Below are positions 34,801-43,441 of a stretch of DNA of 64,000 nt, piece by piece. A program made the translations under genes and the position numbers. Source of the DNA: Streptomyces radicis (GTDB taxonomy: Bacteria; Actinomycetota; Actinomycetes; Streptomycetales; Streptomycetaceae); contig NZ_RBDY01000028.1 in assembly GCF_003626575.1 (NCBI RefSeq), positions 29,109 to 93,108 of the forward strand, given 5' to 3'. Position 1 is the stretch's first letter. Each line of letters opens with the position of its first letter. A model generated the notes under the pieces. It saw only the letters and a list, made by a program, of their open reading frames with translations, searched no databases and was not told where the DNA came from.

Positions 34801-37008
34801 ATGGGGAACGAGTCCACGGCGAACGACACGGCAGGCGGCACCCGCGGCGGCCCCTACGACCGCGGGGCGGTGCGCGCGCTGATCGACCGGCTCACGGCCG
34901 AGGGCAGGACCGTGCTCACCGCGCCCGAGGGCAAGGTGGTCGCGGACGCCTACGGCATACCCACCCCGGGCGAGGCGCTGGCGACGGGGCCCGACGAGGC
35001 GGTGGCCGCCGCCACCGCGATGGGCCTGCCGGTGGTGCTCAAGATCGTCTCGCCGCAGATCCCGCACAAGACCGATGCGGGCGGCGTGCTGGTCGGCCTC
35101 GGGACGGCCGACGCGGTCCGCGAGGGCTACGCCACGATCGTGGCCAACGCCCGCGCCTACGACCCCTCGGCCACGATCGTCGGCGTCCAGGTGCAGCAAC
35201 TGGTCCCGCCGGGACAGGAGGTGATCGTCGGGGCGGTCACCGACCCGACGTTCGGCAAGGTGGTGGCGTTCGGCCTCGGGGGCGTCCTGGTGGAGGTCAT
35301 CAAGGACGTCACGTTCCGCCTGGCGCCCGCCACGCCGGACGACGCGCGTTCCATGCTGGACTCGATCGCCGCCGCCGGGGTCCTCACCGGCACGCGCGGC
35401 GCCGAGCCGGTGGACCGCGACGCGCTCGCCGAGGTGATCGTCCGGCTCTCCGACCTGGTCACCGACTTCCCCGAGATCGCCGAGGCCGACCTCAACCCCG
35501 TGGTGGCGCTGCCGCGTTCGGCCGGGTCGCCCGGCGCGATCGCGGCCGATGTGCGGATCATCCTCGACCCCGACCCGGCGCCGCCACGGCCCACGTTCGC
35601 GCGCGAGGACATCCTGGCGGCCATGGAGCGGCTGATGAAGCCGCGCTCGGTCGCGGTGATCGGGGCGTCGGCCGAGGCCGGGAAGATCGGCAACTCGGTG
35701 ATGAGGAACCTGGTGGGCGGCGGCTTCGCGGGCGAGATCCACCCGATCAACCCCAAGGCCGACGAGATCCTCGGCCTGCCCGCCCGCGCCAGCGTCCTCG
35801 ACGTGCCGGGCCCGGTGGACGTCGCGGTGTTCGCGATACCGGCGGCGTTCGTCCCGGGGGCGCTCGAGGAGGCGGGCCGCAAGGGCGTCGCGGCGGCCGT
35901 GCTGATCCCCTCGGGCTTCGCCGAGACGGGCGACCAGGAGCTCCAGGACAAGGTGGTGGCGATCGCGCGGAAGTACGGCGTCCGCCTCCTCGGCCCCAAC
36001 ATCTACGGCTACTACTACACGCCGTCCGACCTCAGCGCGACGTTCTGCACCCCCTACGACGTCAAGGGCGGCGTCGCGCTCAGCTCGCAGAGCGGCGGCA
36101 TCGGCATGGCGATCCTCGGCTTCAGCCGCACCACGCGCACGGGCGTCTCCGCGATCGTAGGCCTGGGCAACAAGGCCGACCTCGACGAGGACGACCTGCT
36201 GACCTTCTTCGCCGATGACCCCCACACCACGGCCATCGCCATGCACCTGGAGGACCTCAAGGACGGCCGCGCGTTCGTCGAGGCCGCCCGGCGGACCGTG
36301 CCAAGGAAGCCGGTGGTCGTGCTCAAGGCGGGCCGCACCGCGCTGGGCGCCCGCGCCGCCGGGTCGCACACCGGGGCGCTCGCGGGCGACGACCGGGTGT
36401 ACGACGACATCCTGCGCCAGGCCGGGGTGATCCGCGCCCCCGGGCTCAACGAGATGCTGGAGTACGCCAGGGCGCTGCCCGTCCTGCCCACGCCTTCGGG
36501 CGAGAACGTGGTCATCATCACCGGGGCCGGTGGCTCGGGGGTGCTGCTCTCGGACGCCTGTGTGGAGGCCGGGCTCACGCTGATGGACATCCCGCCGGAC
36601 CTGGACGAGGCGTTCCGGCGCTTCATCCCGCCGTTCGGCGCGGCGGGCAACCCCATCGACATCACGGGCGGGGAGCCGCCGTCCACCTATGAGGCCACCA
36701 TCAGGCTCGGCCTCTCCGACCCGAGGATCCACGCGTTGATCCTCGGCTACTGGCACACCATCGTCACCCCGCCGATGGTGTTCGCGGAGCTGACCGCCAG
36801 GGTCGTGGCGGAATTCCGCGCCCGGGGCGTCGACAAGCCGGTCGTCGCCTCGCTCGCGGGCGACACCGAGGTCGAGGAGGCGTCCGCGCACCTCTTCGAA
36901 CGCGGCATCGTCGCGTATCCCTACACCACGGAGAAGCCGGTCGCCGCGCTCGGCGCGAAGTACCGGTGGGCCCGCGCGGCCGGGCTGCTGCCGCGCAGCT
37001 CGCCCTGA
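34801..37008 (+). CDS. Fused ADP-forming acyl-CoA synthetase
   Basis: A 735-residue fusion of the two ACD subunits. Residues 1-255 are an ATP-grasp (beta) domain with LPVVLKIVSPQIPHKTDAGG; from about 280 follow the CoA-binding domain (PRSVAVIGASAEAGKIG) and the ligase domain with the phosphohistidine in AGSHTGALAGDD. Reversible: acyl-CoA + ADP + Pi to acid + ATP. In this operon oxalate, formate or glyoxylate-derived acids are candidate substrates (inference). The ATG at 34801 has GAGGAG; the upstream GTG at 34783 is less likely. Confidence 0.85.
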   Translation: MGNESTANDTAGGTRGGPYDRGAVRALIDRLTAEGRTVLTAPEGKVVADAYGIPTPGEALATGPDEAVAAATAMGLPVVLKIVSPQIPHKTDAGGVLVGLGTADAVREGYATIVANARAYDPSATIVGVQVQQLVPPGQEVIVGAVTDPTFGKVVAFGLGGVLVEVIKDVTFRLAPATPDDARSMLDSIAAAGVLTGTRGAEPVDRDALAEVIVRLSDLVTDFPEIAEADLNPVVALPRSAGSPGAIAADVRIILDPDPAPPRPTFAREDILAAMERLMKPRSVAVIGASAEAGKIGNSVMRNLVGGGFAGEIHPINPKADEILGLPARASVLDVPGPVDVAVFAIPAAFVPGALEEAGRKGVAAAVLIPSGFAETGDQELQDKVVAIARKYGVRLLGPNIYGYYYTPSDLSATFCTPYDVKGGVALSSQSGGIGMAILGFSRTTRTGVSAIVGLGNKADLDEDDLLTFFADDPHTTAIAMHLEDLKDGRAFVEAARRTVPRKPVVVLKAGRTALGARAAGSHTGALAGDDRVYDDILRQAGVIRAPGLNEMLEYARALPVLPTPSGENVVIITGAGGSGVLLSDACVEAGLTLMDIPPDLDEAFRRFIPPFGAAGNPIDITGGEPPSTYEATIRLGLSDPRIHALILGYWHTIVTPPMVFAELTARVVAEFRARGVDKPVVASLAGDTEVEEASAHLFERGIVAYPYTTEKPVAALGAKYRWARAAGLLPRSSP

Positions 37009-37013
37009 TCCGG

Positions 37014-37045
37014 GCCGGGCCCGGCCGCGGGGGGCCGGGCCCGGC
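37014..37045 (+). terminator. GC-only hairpin after the acyl-CoA synthetase gene
   Basis: A perfect 13-bp stem (37014-37026 with 37033-37045) with a 6-base loop, 5 bases after the stop. It ends the oxc-frc-synthetase operon. In 37046-37317 nothing coding is supported and no copy of the GntR-type motif is seen before the second carrier. Confidence 0.65.
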
Positions 37046-37317
37046 ACCCCCCTGTCCCTGCCCCCGCGTTCAACTCCCGCTCTCCCCGCACCGCTTCACC
37101 CCCCACCGCTTCACCCCCACGTCACCCCCACACCGACCACGTCCGGGATGCCGCCCCGGACCGCCCGCGGGCACGGCCGCGCACGCCGCTGCCTTCCGCC
37201 GCCATGGCGCACCGCCCGCGACCGCGAGAGGACAGTCACATCCCGCCCTTTCGCAGCACGAAGAGAACAGGCCAGGGGGCGCAGGCCAAAGCTCTTTCGA
37301 GGCAAAGGGATCCATTC

Positions 37318-38709
37318 ATGACAACAGACGTCACATCGACCCATCCCGGGTACCGGGAGGTCACCGACGAGAACGGGCGCGTGTACAGGGTCGGCGAGAC
37401 CGACAGGGACATCATGGGACGTCCCCGGTGGACGATGGTCCTCCTGCCGTGGATCGCCATGATGGGCATCAGCATCTGCGAGTACGCCTTCGGCGCGGCG
37501 GAGGAGACGCTGCACGACGGGCAGGGCTGGTCGACCACGCACATCTTCTGGATGCTGAGCGTCTGGGTCTTCTTCCAGGCCGCGGTCGCCTTCCCGGTCG
37601 GCCAGTGGCGGGAGAGCGAGAAGCTCTCGCCCAAGGCGGCGATGCTCCTCGGCGCCGTCGGCGCCTATCTCGGCTTTCTCGCGCTGGCCCACGCGCCGAA
37701 CGTCTTCTGGGCCTATCTGGGCTTCGGCTTCTTCGGCGGCTCGGGCGCCGGATTCGTCTACGCGACCTGCGTGAACATGGTCGGCAAGTGGTATCCCGAG
37801 CGCAAGGGCGGCAAGACCGGCTTCGTCAACGGCGGATTCGCCTACGGGGCCGTGCCGTTCGTCTTCCTGTTCACGACCTACATGGACAAGGACAACTTCG
37901 CGCCCATCCTGTCGCTCGTGGGCCTGTGGGCGCTGCTCGCGGTGGGCGTCAGCGGGCTGTTCTTCAAGGACCCGCCGAAGAACTGGTGGCCCTCGCACGT
38001 CGACCCGCTCGACAAGAAGTCCGACCCCAGGTCGGCCCGCGCGCTGGAGAAGAACCCCCCGGCCGTCGCGCAGTTCACCCCGGCCGAGGCGCGCAGGACC
38101 AAGGTGCTGCCGCTCATGTGGGTGTGCCTGCTCTGTACGGCGGGCGTGAACATCTTCGGCATCGCCTTCCAGGTGCCGTTCGGCGACGACATGGGCTTCG
38201 CCGGCGGCATCGTGGCCACCGCCATGTCGCTCAAGGCCATCGTCAACGGCTGCGGGCGCGGCGTGATCGGCTGGATATCCGACCTCTACGGGCGTCGGCA
38301 GACGCTGACGTTCGTGTGCGTGGTGCTCGGCCTTTCGCAGTTCGGCGTGCTGTGGTCGGGGAGCATCGGCAGCATGCCGCTGTTCCTGTTCTTCTCCATG
38401 GTCTCGGGCTTCGGCGGCGGCGCGATCTTCCCGCTCTTCGCCGCGATGACCGCGGACTTCTTCGGCGAGAACCACAACGCGACCAACTACGGCATGGTCT
38501 ACAGCTCCAAGCTCGTCAGCGGCCTGCTCGGCTCCGGCATGGGCGCGGTGGTGGTGGGCGCCTGGGACTATGAGGGCGCGTTCATCCTGGCGGGCCTCAT
38601 CGGCCTCTTCTCCGCCGGTCTCTCGCTCCTGCTGCGACAGCCCGGGCCTCCACCGCGTGAGGAGGTCACGGTCCCCGCCCCCGCCCCCGTACCGGTCGCG
38701 GGGCGCTGA
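37318..38709 (+). CDS. OxlT-like MFS transporter, copy 2
   Basis: A 463-residue major facilitator with about 12 hydrophobic segments, an N-terminal RVYRVGETDRDIMGRPRW and a central cytosolic loop with PPKNWWPSHVDP. The family (oxalate:formate antiporter OxlT and actinobacterial relatives) and the flanking oxc/frc and gntR genes point to oxalate uptake, perhaps in exchange for formate. Its glycine-rich helices (GFGFFGGSGAGFVYATC, GFGGGAIFPLFAAM) fit OxlT. The 260-base gap to the convergent gntR (38710-38969) shows no gene. Confidence 0.85.
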   Translation: MTTDVTSTHPGYREVTDENGRVYRVGETDRDIMGRPRWTMVLLPWIAMMGISICEYAFGAAEETLHDGQGWSTTHIFWMLSVWVFFQAAVAFPVGQWRESEKLSPKAAMLLGAVGAYLGFLALAHAPNVFWAYLGFGFFGGSGAGFVYATCVNMVGKWYPERKGGKTGFVNGGFAYGAVPFVFLFTTYMDKDNFAPILSLVGLWALLAVGVSGLFFKDPPKNWWPSHVDPLDKKSDPRSARALEKNPPAVAQFTPAEARRTKVLPLMWVCLLCTAGVNIFGIAFQVPFGDDMGFAGGIVATAMSLKAIVNGCGRGVIGWISDLYGRRQTLTFVCVVLGLSQFGVLWSGSIGSMPLFLFFSMVSGFGGGAIFPLFAAMTADFFGENHNATNYGMVYSSKLVSGLLGSGMGAVVVGAWDYEGAFILAGLIGLFSAGLSLLLRQPGPPPREEVTVPAPAPVPVAGR

Positions 38710-38969
38710 ACAACGGCGGCCCGCGCATCCTCCCCAGCTGTGCGGGTCCCTCCCCGAACGTGTGCGTGGGCCGAGGACCGTGCCCCGGGCGGGCCGCGGC
38801 AGTCCCGCGCCGGGGTGCCCGCGCCACGAGGGCGGGGCCGGCCGGTGATTGGCGTCCCCTGCGCCGGCCGGCTCCCGTTCCCCTCTTCGCGAGCCGTCCC
38901 TCCGGGACCGTGCCGACGGATGGCGCGGTGCCGGGGGACGCTCCTCTCCAGAGGCCTCAGCGGTGCGGC

Positions 38970-39668
38970 TCAGCCGGCCGCGGCCTCGGCCGCCGCGGCC
39001 GCGATCTGCTTGCAGTAGAAGTCCGTGGTGCGCTCGGTGTGCCGCCGCATCAGCTGCTCGGCCCTGTCGGGGTCGCCCTTGGCGATGGCCCGGATGAGGG
39101 TGGCGTGTTCGTTCCACGCGGCCTTGCCGCGCGGGCGGGCGATCGGCGTGTAGTACCACCGCACCCGGCGGTCCACCTGGCCGATCATCTCGGCCAGCAC
39201 GGCGTTCCCGGCCAGCTCGGTGATGAAGCCGTGCAGCACGGCGTTGGCCTCCACGATCGCCCGCGCGTCGTCGGCCGCGAGGGCGCGCACCCCGGCCTCC
39301 TGGAGCTCCCACAGCCTGGCGATGTCCTGCTCGGTGGCGTGCAGCGCGGCGCCCCTGGCGGAGTGCGTCTCCAGCACGGCCCTGACGCTGAGGAGCTGGG
39401 CGGCCTCCTCCTCGGTGGGGGTGTGCACGAAGGCGCCCTGCGCGGGGCGCAGATCCACCCATCCCTCGCTCTTGAGTCGCTGCAACGCCTCGCGCACGGG
39501 CTGGCGGCTCACCCCCAGGTGCTCGGCCAGCTCGGACTCCACCAGGTGCTGTCCTGGGCGGAGCGTGCCGTTGACGATCAGCTCGACGAGGGTGTCGAAG
39601 ACGGCCTCGCGGAGCGGGGCGGGGCGGGTGACGCGGCGGGCGCCGGCAGCGGTGAGTGCGTCGCGCAT
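38970..39668 (-). CDS. GntR family (FadR subfamily) regulator
   Basis: A 232-residue repressor: winged helix at residues 17-85 (LRPGQHLVESELAEHLGVSR then QPVREALQRLKSEGW), then an all-helical FCD domain with the metal-binding residues expected in ANAVLHGFITEL and RRHTERT. It lies between the second carrier and the panE-like gene and is divergent from the latter; two copies of the ATACnGTATGCAAT motif (one degraded) lie in the shared gap. It is the prime candidate for control of the island, with oxalate, oxalyl-CoA or glyoxylate as effector. Confidence 0.88.
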   Translation of the reverse strand: MRDALTAAGARRVTRPAPLREAVFDTLVELIVNGTLRPGQHLVESELAEHLGVSRQPVREALQRLKSEGWVDLRPAQGAFVHTPTEEEAAQLLSVRAVLETHSARGAALHATEQDIARLWELQEAGVRALAADDARAIVEANAVLHGFITELAGNAVLAEMIGQVDRRVRWYYTPIARPRGKAAWNEHATLIRAIAKGDPDRAEQLMRRHTERTTDFYCKQIAAAAAEAAAG

Positions 39669-39733
39669 GGTGGAGGTCCCCTGTCGATTGCGGCAAGTGA
39701 GGACGCCTCATGAAGAGGGTTCCAGGATACAGG

Positions 39734-39747
39734 TTCTTGTATGCAAT
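39734..39747 (+). promoter_or_regulatory. Degraded GntR-type operator (copy 3)
   Basis: TTCTTGTATGCAAT keeps the right half TGTATGCAAT of the motif but has lost the left half. It is 66 bases before the gntR start, where autoregulation would be expected. Confidence 0.5.
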
Positions 39748-39842
39748 CTACGGCATCGCGTAAAGAACTGGGCGGGAACGCGACCAGGATCACGTTCGCC
39801 CGAGGGTGAACGCGCCCCTGTCGCCAGGCCGTTGCTTATGGA

Positions 39843-39856
39843 ATACTGTATGCAAT
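39843..39856 (+). promoter_or_regulatory. GntR-type operator ATACTGTATGCAAT (copy 4)
   Basis: Identical to copy 1 over all 14 bases. It is 52 bases before the panE-like gene that opens the assimilatory operon, and 109 bases centre to centre from copy 3. Confidence 0.72.
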
Positions 39857-39908
39857 CCCGCCCCTCAGGGGCCGCCCGCCCGACCGCGATGATCGGGGGC
39901 AGTACGAC

Positions 39909-40901
39909 ATGAGAGTGGCAGTGCTCGGCGCGGGAGCCATCGGCGCGTACGTCGGCGCCGCGTTGCACCGCGGCGGAGCCGAGGTGCACCTGGTCGCCCG
40001 CGGCGCCCAGCTGGCCGCGCTGCGGGAGCGGGGCGTGCGCGTCCTGAGCCCGCGCGGCGACTTCACCGCCCATCCCCACGCGACCGGTGACCCCGAGGAG
40101 ATCGGCCCGGTCGACTATGTGTTCCTCGGGCTCAAGGCCCAGCAGTACGCGGGCTGCGGCCCGTTGCTCGAGCCGCTGCTCGGGCGGCACACCGCCGTGA
40201 TCGCCGCGCAGAACGGCATCCCCTGGTGGTACTTCCACGGGCTGACCGGCCACGCGCTCGAGGGCCGGCGCATCCAGGCCGTCGACCCTGGCGGCGCGGT
40301 GAGCGGCACGATCCCCGTGCGGCGCGCGATCGGCTGCGTCGTCTACTGCTCGACGGAGATCGCCGAGCCCGGTGTCATCCGCCACCTGGAGGGCACCCGC
40401 TTCTCCGTCGGCGAGCCCGACGGCTCGGTGTCGGCGCGCTGCGTGGCGTTCAGCGAGGCGATGGTGGCGGGCGGCCTCAAGTGCCCGGTCGAGGCCGACC
40501 TGAGGAACGACATCTGGATCAAGCTGCTCGGCAACGTCGCCTTCAACCCCCTCAGCGCCCTCACCCGGGCCACGATGGTCGAGATCGCGGTCCATCCGGG
40601 GGCGCGCAGGCTGGTCGGCTCGATGATGGCCGAGACGCTCGCGGTGGCCCGCGCTGCGGGCAGCGAGCCCCGGATCTCCATCGACCGGCGGATCGCGGGC
40701 GCCGAGCGCGTCGGCCACCACAAGACGTCGATGCTCCAGGACCTCGAGGCGGGCAAGGAGTTGGAGACCGACGCCATCCTCGGCGCGGTCGTCGAGCTGG
40801 CCGAGCTCACCGGCGTCCCGGCCCCCACGCTGCGCGACGTCCACGCCGCCGTCGACCTGCTCGCCCGCACCACGACCGCCATGGCCCCCGCCGCCCGCTG
40901 A
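39909..40901 (+). CDS. PanE-like reductase, probable oxalyl-CoA reductase
   Basis: A 330-residue ketopantoate reductase family protein: VAVLGAGAIGAYVG NADP loop, VFLGLKAQQY, catalytic Lys in WIKLLGNVAFNPLSALT, and HHKTSMLQDLEAGKELETDAI near the C terminus. PanE proper acts in pantothenate synthesis, but Methylobacterium (Methylorubrum) extorquens PanE2 is a proven oxalyl-CoA reductase, yielding glyoxylate. Beside oxc/frc and gcl this gene is most simply that enzyme (inference from context). First gene of panE-aldh-hyi-glxR-gcl-lysR. Confidence 0.75.
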   Translation: MRVAVLGAGAIGAYVGAALHRGGAEVHLVARGAQLAALRERGVRVLSPRGDFTAHPHATGDPEEIGPVDYVFLGLKAQQYAGCGPLLEPLLGRHTAVIAAQNGIPWWYFHGLTGHALEGRRIQAVDPGGAVSGTIPVRRAIGCVVYCSTEIAEPGVIRHLEGTRFSVGEPDGSVSARCVAFSEAMVAGGLKCPVEADLRNDIWIKLLGNVAFNPLSALTRATMVEIAVHPGARRLVGSMMAETLAVARAAGSEPRISIDRRIAGAERVGHHKTSMLQDLEAGKELETDAILGAVVELAELTGVPAPTLRDVHAAVDLLARTTTAMAPAAR

Positions 40902-40928
40902 CCCCGGCCACCCGAGGAGACCACCGCG

Positions 40929-42560
40929 ATGACCAAGGACAGGACGAAGGACAGGACGAAGGCGACCCCCACGACCCTGCGGCTCAAGCCGGGCACCGCG
41001 TGGGACGACGCCCTCGGGCGCGCCGAGGTCGCCGCGCCCGAGGCGTTCACCGGGCGGCGCGCGCTCAATCTGCACGGCGGGCGCTGGCACAGGGACGGCA
41101 CGCCCGCGCCCGCCACGTCCCCGGTCGACGGCCGCCCGATCACCGGGCCGCCCGCCGTCGACCCCGGCACCGCGCGGGGCGCCGTGCGCGCCGCGCTCGA
41201 CCAGCACCGCGCCTGGCGGAACGTCCCGCTCGCCGAGCGCGCCGCGATGGTGTCCGCGGCCATCGACGAACTGGCCCACCACCGCGACCTGTTGGCGCTG
41301 CTGCTGGTGTGGGAGATCGGCAAGCCGTGGCGGCTGGCCCGCGCCGACGTGGACCGCTGCGTCGACGGGGCGCGCTGGTACGTGGCGGAGATCGGCGGCA
41401 TGGTCGAGGGCCGCGCGCCGCTGCCGGGACCCGTCTCCAACATCGCCAGCTGGAACTACCCCATGAGCGTGCTGATGCACGCCCTGCTGGTGCAGGTGCT
41501 CGCCGGGAACGCCGCCGTCGCCAAGACCCCGACCGACGGCGGCACCTCGTGCCTCACCCTGGCCTGCGCGCTGGCCGCCCGGCACGGCCTGCCGCTCACC
41601 CTGGTCAGCGGCAGCGGCTCCGCGCTCTCCCCCGCGCTGGTGGGCGACCCCGCCGTGGGCTGCGTCAACTTCGTGGGCGGCAGGGGCGCGGGCGGCCGCG
41701 TCGCCGCCGCGCTGGCCGCCACCCGGACCCGGCACATCCTCGAACAGGAGGGCCTCAACTGCTGGGGCGTGTGGGAGTTCGGCGACTGGGACCTGCTCGC
41801 CGCGCACGCGCGCAAGGCGTTCGAGTACGGCAAGCAGCGCTGCACCGCCTATCCGCGCTATGTCGTCCAGCGCGACCTGTTCGACGACTTCCTCGCCGCC
41901 TATCTGCCCGCCGTCCGCTCGGTCTCCTTCGGCCACCCGCTCGCGGTCGCCGACCCGGGCGACGACCTGCCCGAGCTGGACTTCGGGCCGCTCATCGACG
42001 ACGCCAAGGCCAAGGATCTCGGCGACGAGGTGGCCGACGCGGTGGCCCGCGGCGGCGTCCCGCTGCACCGCGCGACGCTGGCCGACGGGCGCTTCATCGA
42101 GGGCCAGGACACCTCCGCCTATCTGCCGCCCGCCGCGATCCTCTCCCCGCCGCCCTCGTCGCCGCTGCACCACAGGGAGCCGTTCGGCCCGGTCGACACG
42201 GTCGTCCTGGTGGACACCGAGGCCGAGCTGCTCGCCGCGATGAACGCGAGCAACGGCGCGCTCGTCGCGTCCCTCGCGTGCGACGACCAGGCCACCGCGA
42301 CCCGGCTCGCCGCCCAGCTCCAGGCGTTCAAGGTGGGGATCAACGCGCCCCGCTCGCGCGGTGACCGGGCCGAGCCGTTCGGCGGCAGGGGCGCGTCGTG
42401 GCACGGCGCGTTCGTCGGCGGCGAGCTGCTGGTGCACGCCGTCACCCAAGGGCCGCCGGGCGAGCGGCTGTTCGGCACCTTCGCCGACTACGCCCGCTAT
42501 CCCGCGACCCGGCCGACCGCCGCCGCGACCACCCCCGTGCCGACCCCCGTGCCGAGGTGA
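40929..42560 (+). CDS. Aldehyde dehydrogenase family protein
   Basis: A 543-residue NAD(P)-dependent aldehyde dehydrogenase. SNIASWNYPMSVLMHALL is the cofactor-binding start, VGGRGAGGRVAAAL replaces the usual FTGS loop, the general-base Glu lies in EQEGLNCWG and the catalytic Cys in KQRCTAYPR. A charged TKDRTKDRTK direct repeat opens the protein. In this operon it may oxidise glyoxylate, glycolaldehyde or tartronate semialdehyde, or work as a CoA-acylating enzyme; the sequence does not decide. It ends 6 bases before the hyi GTG. Confidence 0.82.
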   Translation: MTKDRTKDRTKATPTTLRLKPGTAWDDALGRAEVAAPEAFTGRRALNLHGGRWHRDGTPAPATSPVDGRPITGPPAVDPGTARGAVRAALDQHRAWRNVPLAERAAMVSAAIDELAHHRDLLALLLVWEIGKPWRLARADVDRCVDGARWYVAEIGGMVEGRAPLPGPVSNIASWNYPMSVLMHALLVQVLAGNAAVAKTPTDGGTSCLTLACALAARHGLPLTLVSGSGSALSPALVGDPAVGCVNFVGGRGAGGRVAAALAATRTRHILEQEGLNCWGVWEFGDWDLLAAHARKAFEYGKQRCTAYPRYVVQRDLFDDFLAAYLPAVRSVSFGHPLAVADPGDDLPELDFGPLIDDAKAKDLGDEVADAVARGGVPLHRATLADGRFIEGQDTSAYLPPAAILSPPPSSPLHHREPFGPVDTVVLVDTEAELLAAMNASNGALVASLACDDQATATRLAAQLQAFKVGINAPRSRGDRAEPFGGRGASWHGAFVGGELLVHAVTQGPPGERLFGTFADYARYPATRPTAAATTPVPTPVPR

Positions 42561-42565
42561 TTCCC

Positions 42566-43399
42566 GTGACCGCCGCCTCCCGGCTCCGCTTCACCGTCAA
42601 CCTCTCGATCGTCTTCGGCGGGCTCCCCCCGGCCGAACGCCCCGCCGCCGCCGCGGCCGCGGGCTTCACCGCCGCCGAGCTGTGGTGGCCCTTCGGCGCC
42701 GCGCACCTCCCCTCGGACGCCCAGGTCGAGGCGGTGCGGCGCTCGTTCACCGACGCGGGCCTGCGGCTCACCGGCCTCAACCTGCTCGACGACCTCGAAC
42801 GCGGCGAGCGCGGCACCGTGTCCGACCCGGCGCAGCGTGAGCGTTTCGCCGAGAGCCTGGACATCGCCGTCGACCTGGCCGCCTCGCTCGGCTGCACGGC
42901 GCTCAACGCCCTCTACGGCAACCGCGTCCCCGGCGTCGACCCGGCCGAGCAGGACGAGCTGGCCCTGGAGAACCTCGCCCTGGCCGCGCGCGCCGCGCAC
43001 CGGATCGACGCCGTGCTGCTGATCGAGGCCCTCAACTCCGCGGAGTCGCCGCGCTATCCGCTGGTCTCCGCCAAGGCCGCGGTGGACGTGGCCGACCGGG
43101 TCGACGAGGTCACCGGGCTCGGCAACGCCCGCTTCCTGTGCGACCTCTACCACCTGGCGCGCATGGGCGAGGACCTGCCGCGGGTGATCGGGACGCACGC
43201 CGACCGCATCGGCCATGTGCAGATCGCCGACTCCCCGGGCCGCCACCAACCGGGCACGGGCGACGTGGACTTCGACGACCTGTTCGCCCGCCTGGCCGCC
43301 GCCGGGTACTCCGGGTTCGTCGGCCTCGAGTACCGCCCCACCACGGCGGGCCCCGCCGCGTTCGACTGGCTGCCGCGCCCGCTGCGCGCGGCCCGCTGA
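42566..43399 (+). CDS. hyi: Hydroxypyruvate isomerase family protein
   Basis: A 277-residue TIM-barrel of the AP-endonuclease-2 superfamily. RFTVNLSIVFGGLPPAERP at the start, LLIEALNS (metal Glu), FLCDLYHLARMGED, IGHVQIADSPGRHQPGTG and a final VGLEYRP match Hyi, which interconverts hydroxypyruvate and tartronate semialdehyde. The GTG at 42566 has GAGGTGA 5 bases upstream, overlapping the stop of the previous gene; GTG 42557 is the alternative. Placed with glxR and gcl as in glyoxylate-use operons. Confidence 0.9.
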   Translation: MTAASRLRFTVNLSIVFGGLPPAERPAAAAAAGFTAAELWWPFGAAHLPSDAQVEAVRRSFTDAGLRLTGLNLLDDLERGERGTVSDPAQRERFAESLDIAVDLAASLGCTALNALYGNRVPGVDPAEQDELALENLALAARAAHRIDAVLLIEALNSAESPRYPLVSAKAAVDVADRVDEVTGLGNARFLCDLYHLARMGEDLPRVIGTHADRIGHVQIADSPGRHQPGTGDVDFDDLFARLAAAGYSGFVGLEYRPTTAGPAAFDWLPRPLRAAR

Positions 43400-43441
43400 C
43401 CCGCCCCACCGCCCGATCCGTTGACGAAGGGACGCCGCGCG

